Shown here piece by piece: positions 45,807-58,000 of a DNA stretch of 64,000 bases. Origin of the DNA: Colletotrichum lupini (lineage: Eukaryota > Ascomycota > Sordariomycetes > Glomerellales > Glomerellaceae); assembly GCF_023278565.1 (NCBI RefSeq), contig NC_064676.1, positions 6,696,001-6,760,000 of the forward strand, in the 5' to 3' direction. Both the position numbers and the translations under genes were made by a program. The notes beneath the pieces are model-generated. The model saw only the letters and a program-made list of their open reading frames with translations. It did no database searches and was not told the DNA's origin. The number at the start of each line of letters is the position of its first letter. Within the stretch, counting starts at the first letter, position 1.

Positions 45807-47621
45807 ATGCTCCTGGCAAGGCGAAAAATGCCAGGCATCGTCCTCCTAGGCCTCCCCGTCTCCCTCCTCCTCCTTCTCCTATGGCACAATGACGGCGGCC
45901 TTCCCACATTCCCAACATCCTCATCCTCATCAGCCATCCCGCCAAAACCGATAGAATGGATGACAGAACAAGACGAAACATACTTCTGGCGGACCGTTAA
46001 AGTCCACCACCCGGCCCCGGAACCCCTCCGCCAACTCCCCGCCGTCCCCTCCGTCCGCTTCCCCCAGGTCCAAGCCCATTTCCCGCCCGAGACGAGCACT
46101 CAGCGCCGCGTCCGCGAAGAGCGCCAGCAGACCGTCAAAAAGGCCTTTCAAAAGGCCTGGTCGTCGTACCGGAAACACGCCTGGCTCTCGGACGAGTTGA
46201 CCCCCGTATCAGGCGGCCGGCGCAACACGTTCGGAGGCTGGGCCGCGACCCTCGTGGATTCCCTCGACACACTCTGGATCATGGACATGAAGTCCGACTT
46301 TGACGAGGCCGTAGCCGCCGCCGCGACAATCGACTTCAGGCACACCGACCTCGACGAAATCAACGTCTTTGAGACAACGATCCGCTACCTGGGCGGCTTC
46401 CTTTCGGCGTTTGACCTATCGGGCGACGCCCGACTCCTCCGGAAAGCAGCCGAAGTCGGCGAGATGCTCTACAAGGCTTTCGACACGCCCAACCGCATGC
46501 CCATAACTCGCTGGAAAGTGGGCGATGCAGCCCGCGGTGACGCCCAGGACGTCGGCAACGGTGCTCTGGTAGCGGAGATAGGAAGCCTATCAATGGAATT
46601 CACACGTCTCTCAATACTGACAGGCGACCCTAAGTTCTGGGACGCAACCCAACGGATTATGGAAATCTTCGAAAGCCAACAAAACAAAACCAACATCCCC
46701 GGTCTCTGGCCTCTAGTCGTGAACCCCAAAGACGAAGTCTTCAACCAAGGGGACGACTTCACCCTCGGCGCCATGGCCGATTCCCTCTACGAATACCTCC
46801 CCAAAATGTCCGCTCTCGTAGGCGGACGCAGCGGGATGTACAAATCCATGTACGAAGCCGCCGTGAAGCCCGCCATCGAACATAATCTCTTCCGGCCCAT
46901 GACGCCGACCAACGAAGATATCCTCATCGCGGGGCAGGCGCACTCTCGCGAATCCAACGGTGTACGTACTATCGAACAGGAGCCGCAGGGCCAGCACCTT
47001 GTTTGCTTCATGGGCGGGCTTCTTGCGCTTGGTGGGAAGCTATTCAACCACCCCGACGAAGTGTCTGTGGCGAGGAAACTTGTCGACGGGTGTGTGTACG
47101 CTTACAAGTCTTTCCCGCATGGCATCATGCCGGAGACGTTTTACATGGTCCCCTGCCCCTCCAAGCAAGAATGCGCATGGGACGAAGCCCTCTACAAAAA
47201 GCACGTCCTCGAACGGGCAGAGAGAAAGGACGACGACGAGGTTCTCACCGCAGACGAAATCATCAAAAAGGACCGCCTTGTTCCAGGATTCTCCGCCGTT
47301 CCGGACCGGCGCTATATTCTCCGCCCCGAGGCAATCGAAAGTGTGTTCATCATGTACCGCACCACAGCCGACACGAGCTTGTTAGACTCGGCGTGGGACA
47401 TGTTTTCGTCCATTGACAACGTCACGAGTACGGAGCTGGCGAACACGGCGGTGTGGGATGTCACGGCCGAGGGACGGCCTCCGCAGTCGGACTCGATGGA
47501 GTCATTCTGGATGGGGGAGACGTTGAAGTACTTTTATCTCATCTTTAGCGAGCCTGGGTTGGTGAGTTTGGATGAGTTTGTGTTCAATACCGAAGCACAT
47601 CCTTTCAGACGATGGAAGTAA
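45807..47621 (+). CDS. GH47 alpha-1,2-mannosidase, type II membrane protein
   Basis: Single exon of 604 residues. An N-terminal signal anchor (residues 8-25, MPGIVLLGLPVSLLLLLL) follows a short basic tail (LLARRK), giving type II topology in ER or Golgi. A Ser/Pro stem leads to the GH47 (alpha/alpha)7 barrel, which starts near residue 108 (FQKAWSSYRKHAW..DEL). Diagnostic segments are GGWAATLVDSLDTLWIM, FETTIRYLGGFLSA, GSLSMEFTRLS, DDFTLGAMADSLYEYLPK, RRYILRPEAIESVFIMYR, and the C-terminal STEAHPF-like NTEAHPF, whose Thr binds the calcium. The catalytic acidic residues of the family lie in these blocks. It trims mannose during N-glycan processing, or releases mannose in ER quality control. An upstream in-frame ATG at 45744 would add 21 polar residues before the anchor; the inner ATG suits the topology better. 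Confidence 0.93.
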   Translation: MLLARRKMPGIVLLGLPVSLLLLLLWHNDGGLPTFPTSSSSSAIPPKPIEWMTEQDETYFWRTVKVHHPAPEPLRQLPAVPSVRFPQVQAHFPPETSTQRRVREERQQTVKKAFQKAWSSYRKHAWLSDELTPVSGGRRNTFGGWAATLVDSLDTLWIMDMKSDFDEAVAAAATIDFRHTDLDEINVFETTIRYLGGFLSAFDLSGDARLLRKAAEVGEMLYKAFDTPNRMPITRWKVGDAARGDAQDVGNGALVAEIGSLSMEFTRLSILTGDPKFWDATQRIMEIFESQQNKTNIPGLWPLVVNPKDEVFNQGDDFTLGAMADSLYEYLPKMSALVGGRSGMYKSMYEAAVKPAIEHNLFRPMTPTNEDILIAGQAHSRESNGVRTIEQEPQGQHLVCFMGGLLALGGKLFNHPDEVSVARKLVDGCVYAYKSFPHGIMPETFYMVPCPSKQECAWDEALYKKHVLERAERKDDDEVLTADEIIKKDRLVPGFSAVPDRRYILRPEAIESVFIMYRTTADTSLLDSAWDMFSSIDNVTSTELANTAVWDVTAEGRPPQSDSMESFWMGETLKYFYLIFSEPGLVSLDEFVFNTEAHPFRRWK

Positions 47622-47748
47622 GGTGGTGTAAACGTTTTTGTATATATCATATGTATAAATATCATGGCCGGATTATGAACAACTGATGTGCCTTATTGCC
47701 TCGATATCTTGTTTGATCCCCTCAAGCAAGCATCCCTCAAAACCTCCC

Positions 47749-49458
47749 TCAAAGTTCCTCCTTCTCCTCGATCACCTCAATCTTCTCTCCGGGCTTTACA
47801 CAAACCCAAGTCTTCCCATTCCAAACGCCTTCCTCCGGATAAAGACAAATCCTTCTAACCTCCTCATCAACAACCACCTTCCCATCCTCTCCAATCTTGA
47901 ACCCCCTCGCATCCAACTGCTCCGGCGCAACACCCTTCTCGACCCACGCCCTCAACTTCTCCAACGCACTCCAGGGAAACGGCGCTCCATACATCGAAAC
48001 GCAGTGATTCACCCCAGGAACCTCAAAATACCTCCAAAACTCCTCAATCTCAACTCCGCGCTTCGCCTCGATCCCCTTGGCCTTCTCATACAGTCCCCTT
48101 CCGACCTTGATAGAGATAGCCTGGTCCGCCATACCGTGCCACATGAGAACCTTCCCCCCGCGCTCCCTGAATCTTCTCAGATCCGGGATGGGCGTCCCGA
48201 TGACGGACTCGTACTCCTCAACTCCCCGCCGGAAGACGTCCCGGAAAGTCTCCCGCGACATCGACGCCGGATCAAATGCCGGATCCTTCTCGATGAACAG
48301 CCGGATCCATTCATCCGTCACGGAGAACGGCACACCTGCACACCTTGTCCGATCCGTCTCCTCCTCGCAGACACTATTCATCATGGCAAGCAACCCAGCA
48401 AACTGCGTCCCAGGAACATAACTCGGAAACATCTCCCTCCCCTCCTCATCCAGCACACCCCCCACAACCTCCTCAACAACCTCAACCGCCCCCCTCGAAA
48501 CCCTCCCCTCAATCTTCTTCCCATCCTTCCCATCACAACTAAACTCCCTCCCCTCCGCCGTCCTCACATCAAACCCACACTCCCCCAAGCGTCCGATAAC
48601 CCCATCCCTCCTCCCATCACCCAAATCACACGCCTCAACCCCAGCCTTCACGATCGCCCCCAACTCACACCCAGAAGGCCAATACCTCCTCCACCGCATA
48701 ACCAACTGCGGGAAATACAACGACGTCACCATAGCAGGGAACTCCACGGCCGGACACATACTCAACACCCCGTCAAAATCCCCCGGATACCGCTGCGCAA
48801 CAGCCAGCCCCTGCCGTCCGCCCGTCGAACACCCCTTGAAGTAGCTATACCTCTCCTCAGCATCATAATACGCCCCCAGCACGGCCTTCCCCACGACAGC
48901 GAGCTCGTGCAGACTCCTGTACCCAAAGTTGACCAGCAAAGGCCAATCAATGTTCCCCGGGCCTCGTAAAGCCCACACATCAGGCCGCAAACTCGCGAGG
49001 TGTCCGCCGTCCGTGACAGCAGCAACATACCCTTCTTGAACCGCCGCACTCGGTCCATCGCCATCTACCTCCCCGACAACGAACCCGCCGCCGCCTAACC
49101 CCATGAACCGCTCATTCCACGCGCTCTTCTCGAGGGGAAGCCAGACGTGTACGTTGACGAGGTCGTCGTGGCCTGGGTGGGTGTAGGAGACTGTGACGTT
49201 GCAGAAGGGGGGGATGCCGGTTGCGGAGGCGGATGTTGTCGCGAGGGACGCTTCAGAGAGGCGGTTTGGAAAGGAGGTGTAGTTGTGGACTTGGACGGCT
49301 GTTGTTTTGATGTGTTGGAGGCCTGGGATGGAGGGGAACGTGAAGGTTGAAGGGTCGCATTTTGGGGATGTGGATGCCGAGGTTGAGCTTGTGAGGGCGG
49401 CGAGGGTGAGGAGGGTCGTCCCGAGGAGGCCTGGGGAATTCGGTGGTTTAGAAAACAT
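47749..49458 (-). CDS. Secreted tannase/feruloyl-esterase family hydrolase
   Basis: Single exon of 569 residues. A hydrophobic leader (residues 9-28) ends in a Ser/Thr/Ala cleavage region. The alpha/beta-hydrolase core carries NVTVSYTHPG..VWLP, GLGGGGF, TDGGH, the nucleophile elbow KGCSTGGRQGL, the acid MWHGMADQ, and the catalytic His in GVNHC. The Cys before the Ser and the Cys after the His are both present. This is the CS-D-HC arrangement in which a disulfide joins the ends of the triad in fungal tannases and feruloyl esterases. A long lid region with several Cys lies between. It cleaves gallate, ferulate or similar aromatic esters of plant material; which one cannot be told. It is arranged tail to tail with the mannosidase, 127 bp apart. 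Confidence 0.92.
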   Translation of the reverse strand: MFSKPPNSPGLLGTTLLTLAALTSSTSASTSPKCDPSTFTFPSIPGLQHIKTTAVQVHNYTSFPNRLSEASLATTSASATGIPPFCNVTVSYTHPGHDDLVNVHVWLPLEKSAWNERFMGLGGGGFVVGEVDGDGPSAAVQEGYVAAVTDGGHLASLRPDVWALRGPGNIDWPLLVNFGYRSLHELAVVGKAVLGAYYDAEERYSYFKGCSTGGRQGLAVAQRYPGDFDGVLSMCPAVEFPAMVTSLYFPQLVMRWRRYWPSGCELGAIVKAGVEACDLGDGRRDGVIGRLGECGFDVRTAEGREFSCDGKDGKKIEGRVSRGAVEVVEEVVGGVLDEEGREMFPSYVPGTQFAGLLAMMNSVCEEETDRTRCAGVPFSVTDEWIRLFIEKDPAFDPASMSRETFRDVFRRGVEEYESVIGTPIPDLRRFRERGGKVLMWHGMADQAISIKVGRGLYEKAKGIEAKRGVEIEEFWRYFEVPGVNHCVSMYGAPFPWSALEKLRAWVEKGVAPEQLDARGFKIGEDGKVVVDEEVRRICLYPEEGVWNGKTWVCVKPGEKIEVIEEKEEL

Positions 49459-51375
49459 GCTGTGCTCAAAGTGTATCAGTGTTGTCGTTGAACGAAGATG
49501 AAGAGTCCTACAAAGAGGGGGTAAGACTAGTTTCCGTACTTCTTAAGAGACAGAACCAGAGGACACTACCCGGTGAGTCGGTAATAAATACTCATCCCAT
49601 CCCTCGACCCCGTTCGTCTCTTGCAACATTGTGGATACCAAAGTGTCAAGCTAACGACTCCGTTCTCCAGGCTCCAAGTCGTCAACTCTTCCCCGCCCTC
49701 CTCTTCTTCCCCCGCGTTGTTACCGGGCTCAAACTGGGGAACTACCAGTAACCGCTCCGCCCGACTCCCGGATATCTCGAAACAGATCATCGGACGAATC
49801 CCCTCAAAGCAAAAGGAGCTCGTGTCCTATATCTGGCCTCGTCGGCGACCTGGAAAACCTACTCGAAAATAACGTGCAGTCGTCGATTGCCAACACTTAG
49901 TCTTTTCCTTGTACCTTACTTACCTACTCAGTTTGTAAACTACTCAAAGAAAACCAAGGACAACGTACAAAGTTCGCTCAAACTCCTCATTCGACGTGCC
50001 AATGATACCCCACGGACTCCCGGGGCCCGTCCAAACCCCGAACCTCAAAAGACACAGAAGTAATCAGAAAACAGCTCCAGTAACTCTATACAGGCGGGGG
50101 AGTGAGAAAGCGTTCATACCGGCATAGGACCGGCATTTCCCAGCCCCGGTCCCTCAGATCCACCTCCCAACGGCCTGACCGCTGAAGAAAAAACTCGGCA
50201 GACACGATCGGCATTCCCCCGAACGAGCCGGGTTGCGACATATCCGCACCCCGTCCGTACACGGCCAACTTCAAAGACCATCCGTCATTACTCCCCTAAT
50301 CAAAGTGTGAACCCGGCGCAAATCCATCAATCCTGCCCCCCCGCGTCTCCCAATCTCTTGATCGCCGTCACTGCACTTGCTTCATTGGCTGGCGGCTGAC
50401 AGACAAGCTGCAGCACCGCTTACATGAACCACATCATCGTGCATAAAAAGGCTGGCCGTCCCTCGCCCTACTTTAGTACGCTTCCCCTCATCACAAGCAA
50501 ATTCATGGGCCACATCATCCACCAGGAGAGAGAGTGAACAGTTTCCAGATAAGATAATCATTGAGAGCATGTGCGTCGTTATTCCTTCCGGTTGTACGCC
50601 TACAGACACATGTATACCGCCCCGATCCTTGGTGATGGTCTTGAAACCATCGCTTCCAACTTTGTGAGCATCGACCAGGCTTCCCATAAAGCAAAGCCGC
50701 CAGTCGTTACCAAGCTCGGGTATCTCGTCCACACGCATATCCGCCAACCGTTGCCTCAGTTCCTTGACCCGCTTCCATATACATGCGTGCAGGCCCACTG
50801 TCCGTCTGTCTCAAACGCCGAGAGAGCGACACATTACTATCCACCACTGAATCCATCATCCCGGAATGAGTGGGTATCTCATTGATCGTGAGCAAGCGTT
50901 ACGGGGAATCAAAAACAAAGATAAGGAAATTCTACTTGCGAAATCGCTGCCAGAAAAGAAAAAAACCGTCAATGGTAAACCAAACCTGATGGCAAACTGA
51001 AAAGGAAACCGTAAATGTCGAAGCAGGATATCGAAATGAAAAGGAAAAATCAATAGAAAGAGAAAGTGGAAAAGTCGACCGTAATCCAGATGAGCTGAGA
51101 TGAGGGTGGTGACACCCAGAGAGATAAGAAATCAATTTCAACGCTATGTATCAACGCCTGCCAAAGATAAAATGCAGTTGCCCACCAACTTGATAGAAAA
51201 CGGGATATCATGACAAGAAAGCGACTGTATGTCATGCAAAGACTGAAAGCTCTGCCGACATAGATTCCAAGTAAGGGAGAAGGAAATTCGTCAGTCGTGT
51301 TGCGTATATGTACCATCGCCTCTCGGGGCATGGTAAAAGGACTGTAAAGAGGCGTATTGATGATTCACAAGAGTC
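49459..51375. other. 1.9 kb intergenic, no supported gene
   Basis: Promoter of the tannase and 3' flank of the zinc-finger gene. At 49911-49930 there is a GTACCTTACTTACCTACTCA motif run. Open frames (for example minus 50798-50382, 138 codons) lack recognisable features. Confidence 0.5.
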
Positions 51376-53507
51376 TCAGTACGCAGTGGCAGTGGTTCCC
51401 TCGCTCGTGGCAACGGCCACCAGCGCCTCCAAACGTCTCAGAGGGTCAGGATTGCCGGACTGTTGCTGCTGGGCTTGCTGCGGCTCAGGCTGTCGTCCCG
51501 GAAAACCAGCAAAGTGACCCATATTGGGATGGACCATGCGGTTGACATGGGGTCCACGAGGATCTTGGCTGGGCGCTTCCGGGCGAGGTCCGTGAACGTT
51601 GCTTCCCATAGGACCATGGTACCATCCGTGGCGTTTAGTGTCCCTGTGTGCAAACGACGGCGCCGACATCGTGTGCTGATGATTGCGAGTGAATGCACCC
51701 GAGTTGGCATACGAGGGCTGGTCGACCTCGAATCGCACAGTCGGCGGGTTCATGCGAACCTGCTCTGCTTGTGCCTGCACTGCCTGGTTCACTTCGTTTG
51801 CCCACGCCCCGGCGCTATCGCGAGGAGGTGTCGTGTTGGAGGCAATGTCCAGTCTTGTCAGGCCCCGGTGCAAGCTCATATCCCATTGGGCCACATTCCG
51901 CCGTTCATCAGCGACAGCTTCGGTGCCGGGAAGCATGGGCCGGCGGTGACCGCCCTCCGCATCGACCATCATCGGCGACGGGATTCGTCTTGGGGGCGAC
52001 ACCTGTCTCGATGGCAGAGGGTCAAAGGATTCAATGCCAGGCAACCGAAGCGTCTGCTGGGGATTGGGCGCATTGGCGATGGGCGGCGCGGGATTCGGCT
52101 GAAGTTGACCGGGAGTGAGTACGTTGCTGAGGTGGCTGGTATTGGTGTTGAAGGTCCTCGTGTCAGGATGCCAAGTTCGCCTGCGCCAAGCCTCGTCTGC
52201 GTTAGACGAGGTCGAGTCCCTCCTGCCAGACCATGCTGATGTCGGCGTTGTCGGCGATGCCAGGTGGCTGCTGGGGGCGGGGGAGAAGGCTCCCATGTTG
52301 GAAGTATTGACAGGCCCATTGCCGTAGACGATTCTGTTGACCGGTGCGCCGTGCGGTGACTGAAAAGGATTGACGCCGGAGGGCACGCTGAGTCGCCGGC
52401 CCGGAGTCCGGGAGCCAGAAGAGTACATGCTGTGAGATCGGGAGTGCGTGGTGGTAGGAGAAGCGATTGTCGAACCCCATCGCGGACTGCTTTGACCGGT
52501 AGAGAATGTCGCTGACGTCGGTGTGCTGTAGTCAGTTGGCGAGACAGGGCGATAGCCGTATGGACCGTCTCCGGCACTTCGGTATGATTCGAGTGACAGG
52601 CGGGAGCGGGGGTCGCTTGCCATAACGAGAGGCGGCGGGCGTCGTCGAATGTCGTCTCGAGATCCAAAAGCTGACCCGATAGAGCCCACGCTGGCGATGC
52701 TGGATGTCGAGAGCGACTTGGAGTGACCCCTGACGGGACCAGGCGCGCTGCCAGCTGTTGATGCGCGAGCCCTGCCGCCCTGCTGACGCACACGCTCAGT
52801 GCGCATCTGCCTCTGGAACCTAGCACCAGTCGCTGCCAAGGAATCTATGGGGATATCCTCGTTGACGTGCACCGTCTGTGCGTGTTGTCGCAGGTTATCG
52901 AGACGGGAGAAACGGCGCGAGCAATGACACTGGAATGGTCTCTCGCCGGTGTGTTTCCTGGGACGATTAGCAAAGATCGTCATCTATGGGGACGATAGAG
53001 AGCCTACCGAATGTGCCTGGCCAAATGTTCGCTTCGGGTAAAACTCAAGTTGCAGGGCGGGTAATCCGTGCAATAAAATCGCTGTGACTTCTTCTTCTTG
53101 TTGGATCTGGTACCATCGGCATTCACACTGTCGTCGTCAGATCCCTCTTCACCTTCGCCGTCGGACTCGTCCATGTCCACATCCTCCGAGTCCCTTGATC
53201 TCCTTGAGTGTTGTGAGTTTGCTCTTGTCGGGGTCTTGACCTTCTCGGCACTCTCGGGAACCTGAACAGCCTGGGGAAATGGCGAGCTTGGCAAAGGCTT
53301 CTGGGATGCCAGACCAGTAGTGCCACTGCCACTGCTGAAAGTTGCTTTCGTGGGCGTCTTCACGTCCTCGGCCATGGGCTGTGGTGTCCGCGGGAGCGGT
53401 GCAGTGGTTGGCTTCGGTGTGGTTGGTGACGTCGTCATCATCTTGTCGTCCATCTTTACATCGGCACCAGGTAATGGCGAATTTACTGGTCTAAATGCAG
53501 CGGCCAT
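51376..53507 (-). CDS. C2H2 zinc-finger transcription factor (two fingers)
   Basis: Two exons: 53507-53008 and 52957-51376, with an intron GTAGGC..CCAG; 693 residues. The splice falls exactly between the fingers. Residues 1-140 are disordered, Pro/Thr-rich, then acidic ([18 protein letters not shown]), followed by a basic NKKKK nuclear signal. Finger 1 is [30 protein letters not shown], finger 2 [21 protein letters not shown]; the RSEH and RLDN helices predict a G-rich site (AGGGG-like), which is inference. The remaining 500 residues are low-complexity Ser/Pro/Gln-rich, with many SP/TP sites and a C-terminal [10 protein letters not shown] run. No Zn2Cys6 domain follows. Similar two-finger regulators in fungi control stress response and development; no orthologue is named here. 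The promoter side is exceptionally long and gene-free. Confidence 0.9.
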
Positions 53508-55070
53508 GTTCAAACTGTGCTGTGATTCAGGATAAGCGGGCGTCGAGGAGGACAGCCTGGTGAATTCCTCTCGCTGTGGAGGAGAAAGTGCAGGCGCAGG
53601 CTCGCGAGGCCGAGTCGAGCACAAAAGGAACACAGGTGCGGGGAGTGCAGGCTGCGGAAGGTAGTATTTGAGTATGATTTGAGCCGGGAGGAGAGCGGGC
53701 TGAAGAAGGGCGGGGAAAGGGCGGAATGAGAGGGGGTAAAGGGAAGAAGAAAGAAGAAAAAATGTCCCGAATCTGAATCAAGTCATCCGAGAAGTTGCTG
53801 TCTGGTTTCGAACTCTTTGGATGTCTCTCCGTTCCAAGTATGCGTAGAGGAAGAGGAGGAGGAAGTGATGGTGGTGGTGGCGGCGGCAGCAACGGGCTTT
53901 GAAAGGGCGACAAAGGTGTCGTGAGCCGGATGTGTGTAGAGGTGAGAGTCGTGGAGCGCCGATGGAAGTGCGACCGACGTCGATGATCTATTCCCCCCGG
54001 GCCTGGGAGAGTGGGGTGGTCTGCTGGAACAAGGTGCAAGGCCGGTTTGGTATCGGTAGCGCGGTTGAGGACGGTTACCGACTGCGTATTTCGTAGTATA
54101 ACGGAGCAGAGTGGAGGACGAAGAGAAGAGAGACAAGTTGGTACGGAGACAGCAAGGCGAGGGGCAGGCGGCTCTAGAAAAGGACCTGCCAGGGGAGTGT
54201 GGCGATGAATGGTCGATGATGAAAGACGTGCCCTGATCTGACCCTGCTGGCTGCAGTAAAGTGGTTCTCAGTGGTTCCTCGCTGACTTTTCTTCCCCCTG
54301 CCTCCGGCTTTACGCCTGCTTGCGTTCGTTCGAGTCTAGCGACAGGTAGTGTCGAGAGCTGGGCGGAGTTTGTCTAAGATGGGTTGGAGGAGCCAACCAA
54401 CCAGCCTCCTCTTGGGGGTGTGCGTCGTGTGCGTCTTGGGGGATCCGGCGCACCAAGTCGGCGAATTTGGGTGGGAGTGTCTGTGGGCTATCGCAGAACC
54501 AATGTAGTCCGGTCCAATGCCAATCAAGATCCGAGTTGACGGGTTTGCAAGCTGGGTGCCTTGCGTTTTAGTAGACGATTTCGTAGGTTGCTGACTTGCA
54601 GTATCCGTATAGACCGAATATCAGCTCAAGTACCGAGCGTTATAGAGCAGGCTGTGATGGTCCTGATTCTTGGAGGGAGCGGGCTGAAAGGCACAAAAGA
54701 GTCTTCTTTGGCGATATGTTGAATGTCAAAGCCCAGGCAATTCTCTGTGCACCGGAACTTGCTGGGAACGATAGAGAGGGGGAGAGAGGAATAAAGCATA
54801 TGGTCTGCAGTGAGGGCGAGGGAGGATTCGTAAGTAGTTGATGATGGTCACAGCACACGGAAGCGCTGGCGGTACTCGTGTACGAGAAAGAGTTGGTGGA
54901 CCCAAGGCAGGCCAGGTCCAGGGCCAGGGCCGGACGCCAGGGTCAGGGTCAGAACCAGGACCTGGCGGCGGTAGTGGTATTGGTGGAGTCGATTGGCGGG
55001 AGGTACAAGGGGTACATGAAAGTCAGACGGCTTGGTGTGAGATCCCAGTCAGCCGGGCGGTTGGGAGGGG

Positions 55071-55094
55071 GTCAAGGTCGAGGTCGAGGTCGAT
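55071..55094. repeat. GAGGTC simple repeat
   Basis: GTCAAGGTCGAGGTCGAGGTCGATGTC-type hexamer array, about four copies, in the gene-free right arm. Confidence 0.7.
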
Positions 55095-58000
55095 GTCCCA
55101 GGACTAGGACGGACTAGAGACGGACGGGAGGCGAGAGTGGCCGGAACGGTGGGAAATGGGGCTTGCTCATCCGTCTGCGGGCGGGAAAACGCCCTGAGTA
55201 AACTGGCAGTCGATGGTCTCTGACGGGCGCGTGAGAAACGGAGGACAGTGTCGAGCGAGGTGTAGGCGACGGTCAGCCCAAGTCGCTAAGGTAGCGGGGC
55301 ACGAAAAGCGACGAGGCGTCTGCGAGAGGGAGGAGAACGTGGTGACTCCAGCGCCGGGCCACCACCAGGGCGAGGGGCACACGGGGAGGTTGGTTGGCGG
55401 AGTTGCTGTGACGGCGTGGCCAGTGCCAGACAGGACAGTGGGCCAGACGTAAGGTACCGATTATGGCTGGCTGGCTGGCTGTCTTGATCGAGTGCAGGCA
55501 CACAAGCAGAGACGGGAGACGCAATGCGAATGCTGGTCTTGGAAAAATTGTCCGTGGGTTCGAGGGTTTGCCAGGAACAAAGGATGAAAGGTCGAGGCAC
55601 CGCAGGGGATTGGTGGCCAGGTTGGGAACTCGGAGGGGTTTGTTGACGGGTGCGAGTTGCGAGGTTGACGAGGTCAAAGTCAAAAAGGACGGCGGCCAAG
55701 CCAGTCTGTGAGGTAAGGGACCTGGCCCGAGGTTGCGATGCGCCGATGTAATGCTCCGTATTGGGAGTTTGATGCCGCCGTTGTTGGTGGTGATGCTTTT
55801 GCGGGTGCTGGGGGATGATACGCCAGGCAGTGGATTCCCGTCCTGTGGATTACGCTGTAGCGTAGCCGTACAGCAAGGTACCGTACCGTCGAGAACCTTG
55901 CCCTGCCTGTGCTGTTGGCAGCTGGACCTTTTGACTTTGGCGGCGTTTTCCTTGTCGATGCGCTGTGCTGCTACCCTACGCAGGGGTAGGCGGTAGAGTA
56001 GGCGGGGACAAAGTTGGACGGATACGGACGCAAAAGGGATAAACGGCAGGATGCATTCGGTGCCACGATGGGCGAGTGCGTGGATGCGTGAATGCTTGGC
56101 CTCCGAGGCACGGCTACTTGGTGTATGGAGTAGAATGTAGGTCTTCGACTAGGGTGGTGTGGTGCTGTATCGGTAATAGTGTCGTGTATAGAAGGTATCC
56201 GTAGAAAGTGGTCTTGAAAGATGTGGATGCGACAACGAGCGGTGGGAGGTTGGTAACGGAAGCTGAAAAGTGTCACTGGGCGAGATATCATGGATATCCG
56301 TGTAAGAGTGTCAAATGTGATGGATGGTACGGAGTATTGATGATGTTGTAAAAAGTGTGCGTGCCGGCGGTCGGGATTGGGGGGCTCGGCTCGGCGTCGT
56401 CAATGTGTTGGTTGGGTGTGTATTTCTTCCAGCGGTAAGCTGGTAATAATGGATGACTCGATATGTCGATGGATGGAGAGAGAGCAATTAAGGTAAGGCA
56501 ACGTAAGTATCCAAGAATCCCTCAAGTAGAGAGGGTCGAGTCTGGAAGAGATGATCTGCTGTGCCTGTGTGTGGCTTTCCACGGCGGAGGTGGAGGGATG
56601 AGTGAGGGGAGCCATGGGCAAATTGACCGGCGGCGAGGGAGGGGCGGCGATAAGGATAAGCGGATAAGGCGATAAGGTACAAGCCAAGGCCCTGTGATGC
56701 GACAAATGGAAGGCACAGCCCGAACTTTGCGAGGGCTGACGACGGGCAGGAACTCAAGAAGGCACAACCAAACTTACAAGGTTCATATGGGCAGGGGCGA
56801 GGTCACTTACTGCCCGTGTACGCAGTACGTAGTAAGGTAGTTCAGTGAAAAGTCAGTTTGGTCAGGTCCAGGTCAGGTACGGACGGCACGGCAGCAACAA
56901 ACAGGGAAGGATGACTCTGGCAATGACATGCAGCCTCGATCCATCCGCGCCTTCCACAATGCGCAGTCATAGGTATGTACTCTGTAAAAGTGTCTCACCA
57001 ATACGTATAATGTAGTAGGTATAAGGCACCCGTACCTCTCTCCGTTACATCACGCAGAAAACAGTCAGGAACAAGACGAAAAGGTAGTTTTACTTGAGGC
57101 AGCCACTTGCTGTACCTGAGGCACTTTACGGTTTACCCGACCTGACCTGCCTTACTTCCGTGCCTTAGCTGATGCACCAAGACGGGTCCAACACGATGTT
57201 CCTGAAGAAGGCACGCCGCAAGCCGCGCGCCGCACGTTGGGACCAGGTGCGGTGCCTGGCCCTGACTCCAATGTTCCTTCCTCACGGTAACGTACGGAGC
57301 ACGTGGAAAAATGAGTGGTCGGTGCAGATGGTCAACGCAGGAAGGAGGCAGGCAGGAGAATGAGACGGGATTGGAAACAAGAGGCGCCTTCCCAGCCTGG
57401 TCGGACTTGAAAATCCATCACACCCGTTCCGTTGCGCTTACCTGACTGACCCGGAGTCCATTGTCTAAGGTGTCGGCGGTCGCAACTCACAAGTTCCCTT
57501 TTCGACGGCGGGATGATGTGTCGCATGTACCCCTTGGCCGTGTCTGCCATGAAAAAGGTACACGGACTGTGCCCCTCACCCCTCCCCCTCCCCCTCCATC
57601 ACCCCGCCCCTCTTCTTTTTTTTTCCCCCTGCTGCACCATGCGAGGGGTTGGGTGCGCCCTGAGTGGCCGCCTTCTCTTTTTTCTCTCTCTCTTCTCAGG
57701 TAAGCACCTCAACTTTTGTTCGCACCTTCGCTTCCTCAGGTCTTAATAGCCACCACTAACAGCCTAGCGTCGCCTTAGCCCAGGCACCTCAGAGTGGGGA
57801 CCAGGTGTTGGCGTCTGGCGTCTGTGACCTTCAACTCTCAACTCTTTTCTCTCCCACCAGTGCCACCCCCGTCTCCCGTGCCTGTCCCTGGCCGTGGCCC
57901 TGTCAACGTCTTCCAGGCTTCCCAAAGCACAGGGCAGGGGCCTTCCTTTCTATAAAAAGCCATGGCCAAGAGGGGAAAGACTCACGGGGCCTGTGCGCTC

